NCBI GenBank assembly: GCA_035276085.1
Contig: DATELY010000170.1
Span: 1-32,856, forward strand
DNA length: 32,856 bases
Direction: 5' to 3'
Origin: DATELY01 sp035276085
GTDB taxonomy: Bacteria > Pseudomonadota > Gammaproteobacteria > Steroidobacterales > Steroidobacteraceae
The notes beneath the pieces were generated by a model. That model saw only the letters and a program-made list of their open reading frames with translations. It was not told where the DNA came from and ran no database searches. Positions 30,579 to 32,856 of this stretch are shown one piece after another. Both the position numbers and the translations under genes were made by a program. Within the stretch, counting starts at the first letter, position 1, and every line of letters starts with the position of its first letter.

Positions 30579-31732
30579 GGCGTAGCGGACAGCCGTGCAG
30601 GCGAGTCGAAGTGGGTGAGAGATGAATCTTCGGATTGGACGGGCGGCGCATCGGTGGATGGAAAGCACACTCGCACGGCGAACTCGCGCTCACTCTGCTC
30701 GACTTCAACGCGCGCGCGTCCCGGCCACGCCAGCTCGAGTCGTTGGCGGATATTCTCCAAGGCGATGCGGTTACCTTCGCGCTCGCCATAGCCTGCTTGC
30801 GCCGGAATGGGATTGCGAATCTCGATCGAGATCTGCTGGTCCGCGTGTCGGCCTGTGATGCAGACCGTACCGCCGCCGGGAAGCGCTTCGATTCCGTGAT
30901 ACACCGCGTTCTCCAGCAGTGGCTGGATGATCAGGCTCGGCACCATCGTCCGCAGCGGCAACTCGTGCACGTCCCACTGGACGTTCAAGCGTTCGCCGAG
31001 TCGCAGCCGCTCGATGCGTTCGTGTGTGCGCGCGATGTCCAGCTCATCGCGCAGTGGAATGTGCACGTTGGGTTCGCTGAGGCTGGCACGAAACAAATCG
31101 GCGAGATCTTCGACCGCGGCTTCCGCGCGTGCGGGATTGGAGCGTGTCAACGCGGCAATCGTGTTCATGCTGTTGAACAGGAAGTGCGGGCGAATGCGCG
31201 CCTGCAATGCGCGAATGCGCGCCAACGCGATTGCTTCCACATGGCGCTTCCACTGCGCAGTCACATAGAAGTAGCGCAGCGCGAGCGAGCTCACGATCAG
31301 ACCGACGGCGAGATTGCGCAACAGGAACGGTGCGTGGTCCTGCGGGAATACAGGATTGATGTCACCCAGCCCACCACTCCAGTACCGACCCACCTGATAG
31401 ACGAGCTCCGACACGATTGCGACCACCAGCAGTAACACTGTCAGCATCACCGCGCAGGCACGCTCGATCGTCATGCGCGCAAGCCATGGCCGAGCTCGGC
31501 ACAGCACGGCGGCGCAGCCGAGACCGAGCCAAAGCAAGAATAACGAGCAGCTCGCCAGATCCACCCAGAAGTTCTGATGCAGCGCCTGGCGACCGACGGC
31601 CAACGTGATTGCGACCAACTCGACGATCAGGACGACGGCCAGCACACTGCGTGCGCTACAGAAATCGGGCAGGAAGAACGTTCCCGTACTGCCGACAGTC
31701 GTGGAGGGGGACGAAGAAGCGGCCGTGGCCAT
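30575..31732 (-). CDS. algZ: Sensor histidine kinase, AlgZ/LytS-like (His_kinase family)
   Basis: A protein of about 385 residues with four membrane segments (residues about 29-48, 60-78, 93-112 and 139-156). A short linker leads to the LytS-type kinase domain. His183 lies in the H-box ARIRPHFLFNSMNTIAAL, and the N-box is PLLENAVYHGIEALPGGG, followed by a truncated-type ATPase domain with RIALENIRQRLEL. It pairs with the downstream LytTR regulator by ATGA overlap. I chose ATG 31732 because longer starts overlap the upstream dehydrogenase; no clear Shine-Dalgarno supports it. The sensed signal is unknown. Confidence 0.87.
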   Translation of the reverse strand: MATAASSSPSTTVGSTGTFFLPDFCSARSVLAVVLIVELVAITLAVGRQALHQNFWVDLASCSLFLLWLGLGCAAVLCRARPWLARMTIERACAVMLTVLLLVVAIVSELVYQVGRYWSGGLGDINPVFPQDHAPFLLRNLAVGLIVSSLALRYFYVTAQWKRHVEAIALARIRALQARIRPHFLFNSMNTIAALTRSNPARAEAAVEDLADLFRASLSEPNVHIPLRDELDIARTHERIERLRLGERLNVQWDVHELPLRTMVPSLIIQPLLENAVYHGIEALPGGGTVCITGRHADQQISIEIRNPIPAQAGYGEREGNRIALENIRQRLELAWPGRARVEVEQSEREFAVRVCFPSTDAPPVQSEDSSLTHFDSPARLSATP

Positions 31733-31742
31733 GGGTTCGAGT

Positions 31743-32639
31743 CTACTCGCGTGTGCGCGCGCGTTCGGCAGCCGCACGTTCGAACATCGCTTGTTTCAAG
31801 CGAAACAAGCTGGAGATGTCTTCATCGCCATGGCCCTGCTCGATGAGCTTGCGATAGTGGAGCAACGTCATCTCGACCAGCGGCAACTGCACGCCGTGAC
31901 GGGCAGCCATCTCGCGGCAGATGCGCAGGTCCTTCTCGTGGAGCTGTACCCGGAAGCCCGGGGGGTACGAGTCGCGGACGATATTCGGCGCGCGGTGCAC
32001 GAAATACCAGCTCGAGCCGGCTCCCTGGCTCAACGTGTCGATCAGCGCCTGCAGCGGCAGCCCTTCGGATTGCGCAAACGCCATCGCTTCGGCAACTGCC
32101 TGCATGATGCCGGCGCACATGATCTGGTTGGTTGCCTTCGCAGCCTGTCCGGATCCCACCGGACCGAAGTGAGTGACCGTCTTGCCCATCGCCTTCAAGA
32201 CGGGATCGGCGCGCGCAAACTGTTCCGTGTCGCCGCCCACCATGATGGCGAGCGTACCGTTCTTCGCACCCTCCACACCGCCGCTGACCGGCGCATCGAG
32301 GAAGTGAGCCTTGCTCGCGTTGAGGCGTTCTGCCTGCCGCCGCGCGGTTGTCGCGTTCACGGTGGAGCAATCGATGAACAGGGTTCCGGGCCGAGTGGCA
32401 GGCAGGGCAGCCTCGATCACGGCTTCCAGATCAGCATCTGCGGCAATACAGGAGACGATGACGTCGCAGCTGCGAGCGAGGTCTGCAGGCGACGCAGCAA
32501 CCTGGCACCCGGTGGCCGCGGCGAACGCCTGGGCGCGTTGCGCCGTTCGATTCCAGACAGCGACGAGCAGCCCCCGCCGGTGGAGGTTGAGCGCCATCCC
32601 ATGGCCCATGGCTCCAAGGCCGATGAAGCCTGTCCTCAT
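31743..32639 (-). CDS. NAD(P)-dependent beta-hydroxyacid dehydrogenase (3-hydroxyisobutyrate dehydrogenase family)
   Basis: A 298-residue two-domain enzyme. The dinucleotide-binding motif GLGAMGHGMALNL is at residues about 7-19. The substrate motif DAPVSGGVEGAKNGTL is at 115-130, and the catalytic Lys168 is in GSGQAAKATNQ. This family includes 3-hydroxyisobutyrate, tartronate semialdehyde, 6-phosphogluconate-like and glyoxylate/succinic semialdehyde reductases. The sequence does not settle the substrate. It sits 10 bp upstream of the sensor kinase start, so it may be co-transcribed, though a functional link is not obvious. A 122-bp intergenic region separates it from the gene at the right edge. 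Confidence 0.88.
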   Translation of the reverse strand: MRTGFIGLGAMGHGMALNLHRRGLLVAVWNRTAQRAQAFAAATGCQVAASPADLARSCDVIVSCIAADADLEAVIEAALPATRPGTLFIDCSTVNATTARRQAERLNASKAHFLDAPVSGGVEGAKNGTLAIMVGGDTEQFARADPVLKAMGKTVTHFGPVGSGQAAKATNQIMCAGIMQAVAEAMAFAQSEGLPLQALIDTLSQGAGSSWYFVHRAPNIVRDSYPPGFRVQLHEKDLRICREMAARHGVQLPLVEMTLLHYRKLIEQGHGDEDISSLFRLKQAMFERAAAERARTRE

Positions 32640-32761
32640 ATAGGCAGCCGCATGCCAGCTCAGGTGAAGTTAAGGAAAACTCAAAAATGTCTTTTCGATG
32701 CAAACCCCTGCAGGGCGCCGCATTAGAAAAAACTATGTTGGAACGGACGAAATCGAGGGGC
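32640..32761. other. Intergenic region upstream of the dehydrogenase
   Basis: The stretch is AT-richer than its neighbours (AGGAAAACTCAAAAATGTC and TTAGAAAAAAC runs), so it is a likely promoter region for the minus-strand dehydrogenase. GGGCC-TACA-GGCCC around 32757-32770 is a short hairpin over the stop of the edge gene, without a T-run. Confidence 0.35.
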
Positions 32762-32856
32762 CTACAGGCCCTTGCACAACTCGTCCATCGACACCTTAGC
32801 GGAAGCGCGCGCCGCATCCAATTCCGCATCGCTCAGGTAGCGCCGTTCACCGTTGG
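32762..32856 (-). CDS. 3' end of an unidentified protein gene (partial)
   Basis: Thirty C-terminal residues ending in TAG at 32762-32764 are in frame: NGERRYLSDAEL, then DAARASAKVSMDELCKGL. The segment is an acidic/alanine-rich helix and looks coding, with smooth codon use and no stop to the window edge. The gene continues past the right edge, so the 5' part is missing. I do not recognise the family. Confidence 0.6.
   Translation of the reverse strand, partial: NGERRYLSDAELDAARASAKVSMDELCKGL

Overview
The window is gene-dense, high-GC chromosomal DNA. It carries several gene orders known from Gammaproteobacteria: dapF-DUF484-xerC-hslV-hslU-DUF971, ubiE-ubiJ-ubiB, hemC-hemD-hemX-hemY, and an AlgZ/AlgR-type two-component pair near hemC. 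Together these suggest a gammaproteobacterium near the Xanthomonadales, Nevskiales and Steroidobacterales. I infer this from gene order and protein motifs only. I see no rRNA, tRNA, CRISPR array, prophage or intact IS.

Layout. 1-2638 (minus strand): an outer-membrane OprP/O-type porin followed by a periplasmic sulfate-binding protein. 2880-9741 (plus): a complete, unfused tryptophan operon, trpL-trpE-trpG-trpD-trpC-trpF-trpB-trpA. It is preceded by a promoter-like site, a leader peptide with tandem Trp codons, and mutually exclusive antiterminator and terminator hairpins. 9897-11827 (plus): a LOG-family phosphoribohydrolase, aspartate decarboxylase panD, and a DedA-family membrane protein. 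11824-15596 (minus): ubiB, ubiJ, ubiE and DUF971. 15703-18833 (minus): hslU, hslV and xerC, with a resolvase remnant between hslV and xerC. 18915-20657 (minus): DUF484 and dapF. 20774-21415 (plus): an orphan ParA-type ATPase. 21474-28641 (minus): an SDR protein, a ferredoxin-domain reductase, hemY, hemX, hemD, hemC and an AI-2E/PerM-type permease. 28770-29818 (plus): a yqjD-yqjE-yqjK-like trio. 29823-32639 (minus): an AlgR-like regulator, its AlgZ-like kinase, and a beta-hydroxyacid dehydrogenase. The 3' tip of one more minus-strand gene ends the window.

The most unusual content lies between the genes. At least four families of structured repeats fill the junctions. (1) Elements of about 85-97 bp whose arms are tandem degenerate octamers (NGCTGGYY) facing each other across a short unique core: four copies plus a fragment. 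(2) Elements of about 110-120 bp whose arms are tandem heptamers (GCGGTTA/G): two full copies and one half copy. (3) A smaller element with GAGACCT-type heptamers upstream of xerC. (4) A G/C-rich palindromic repeat containing CCCTCCCCCGCTGCGCAGGGGAGGG-like arms, in four states of decay. There is also a 168-bp MITE-like element with TAGAACC terminal inverted repeats between DUF484 and dapF. Several repeats run into genes. They encode the C-terminal tail of TrpF, supply the stop codons of PanD and UbiJ, and abut the start codons of DedA, UbiB and possibly XerC, leaving no visible Shine-Dalgarno. Families 1 and 2 share the arm layout and the inner motif TGGYCAGA, so they may be products of one repeat-generating process. 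I regard this as the best candidate here for an undescribed system.

The annotated genes are mostly housekeeping: tryptophan, ubiquinone, heme, lysine/peptidoglycan and pantothenate synthesis, proteolysis, and chromosome-dimer resolution. Two of the tryptophan enzymes, TrpC and especially TrpF, are divergent in otherwise conserved motifs.
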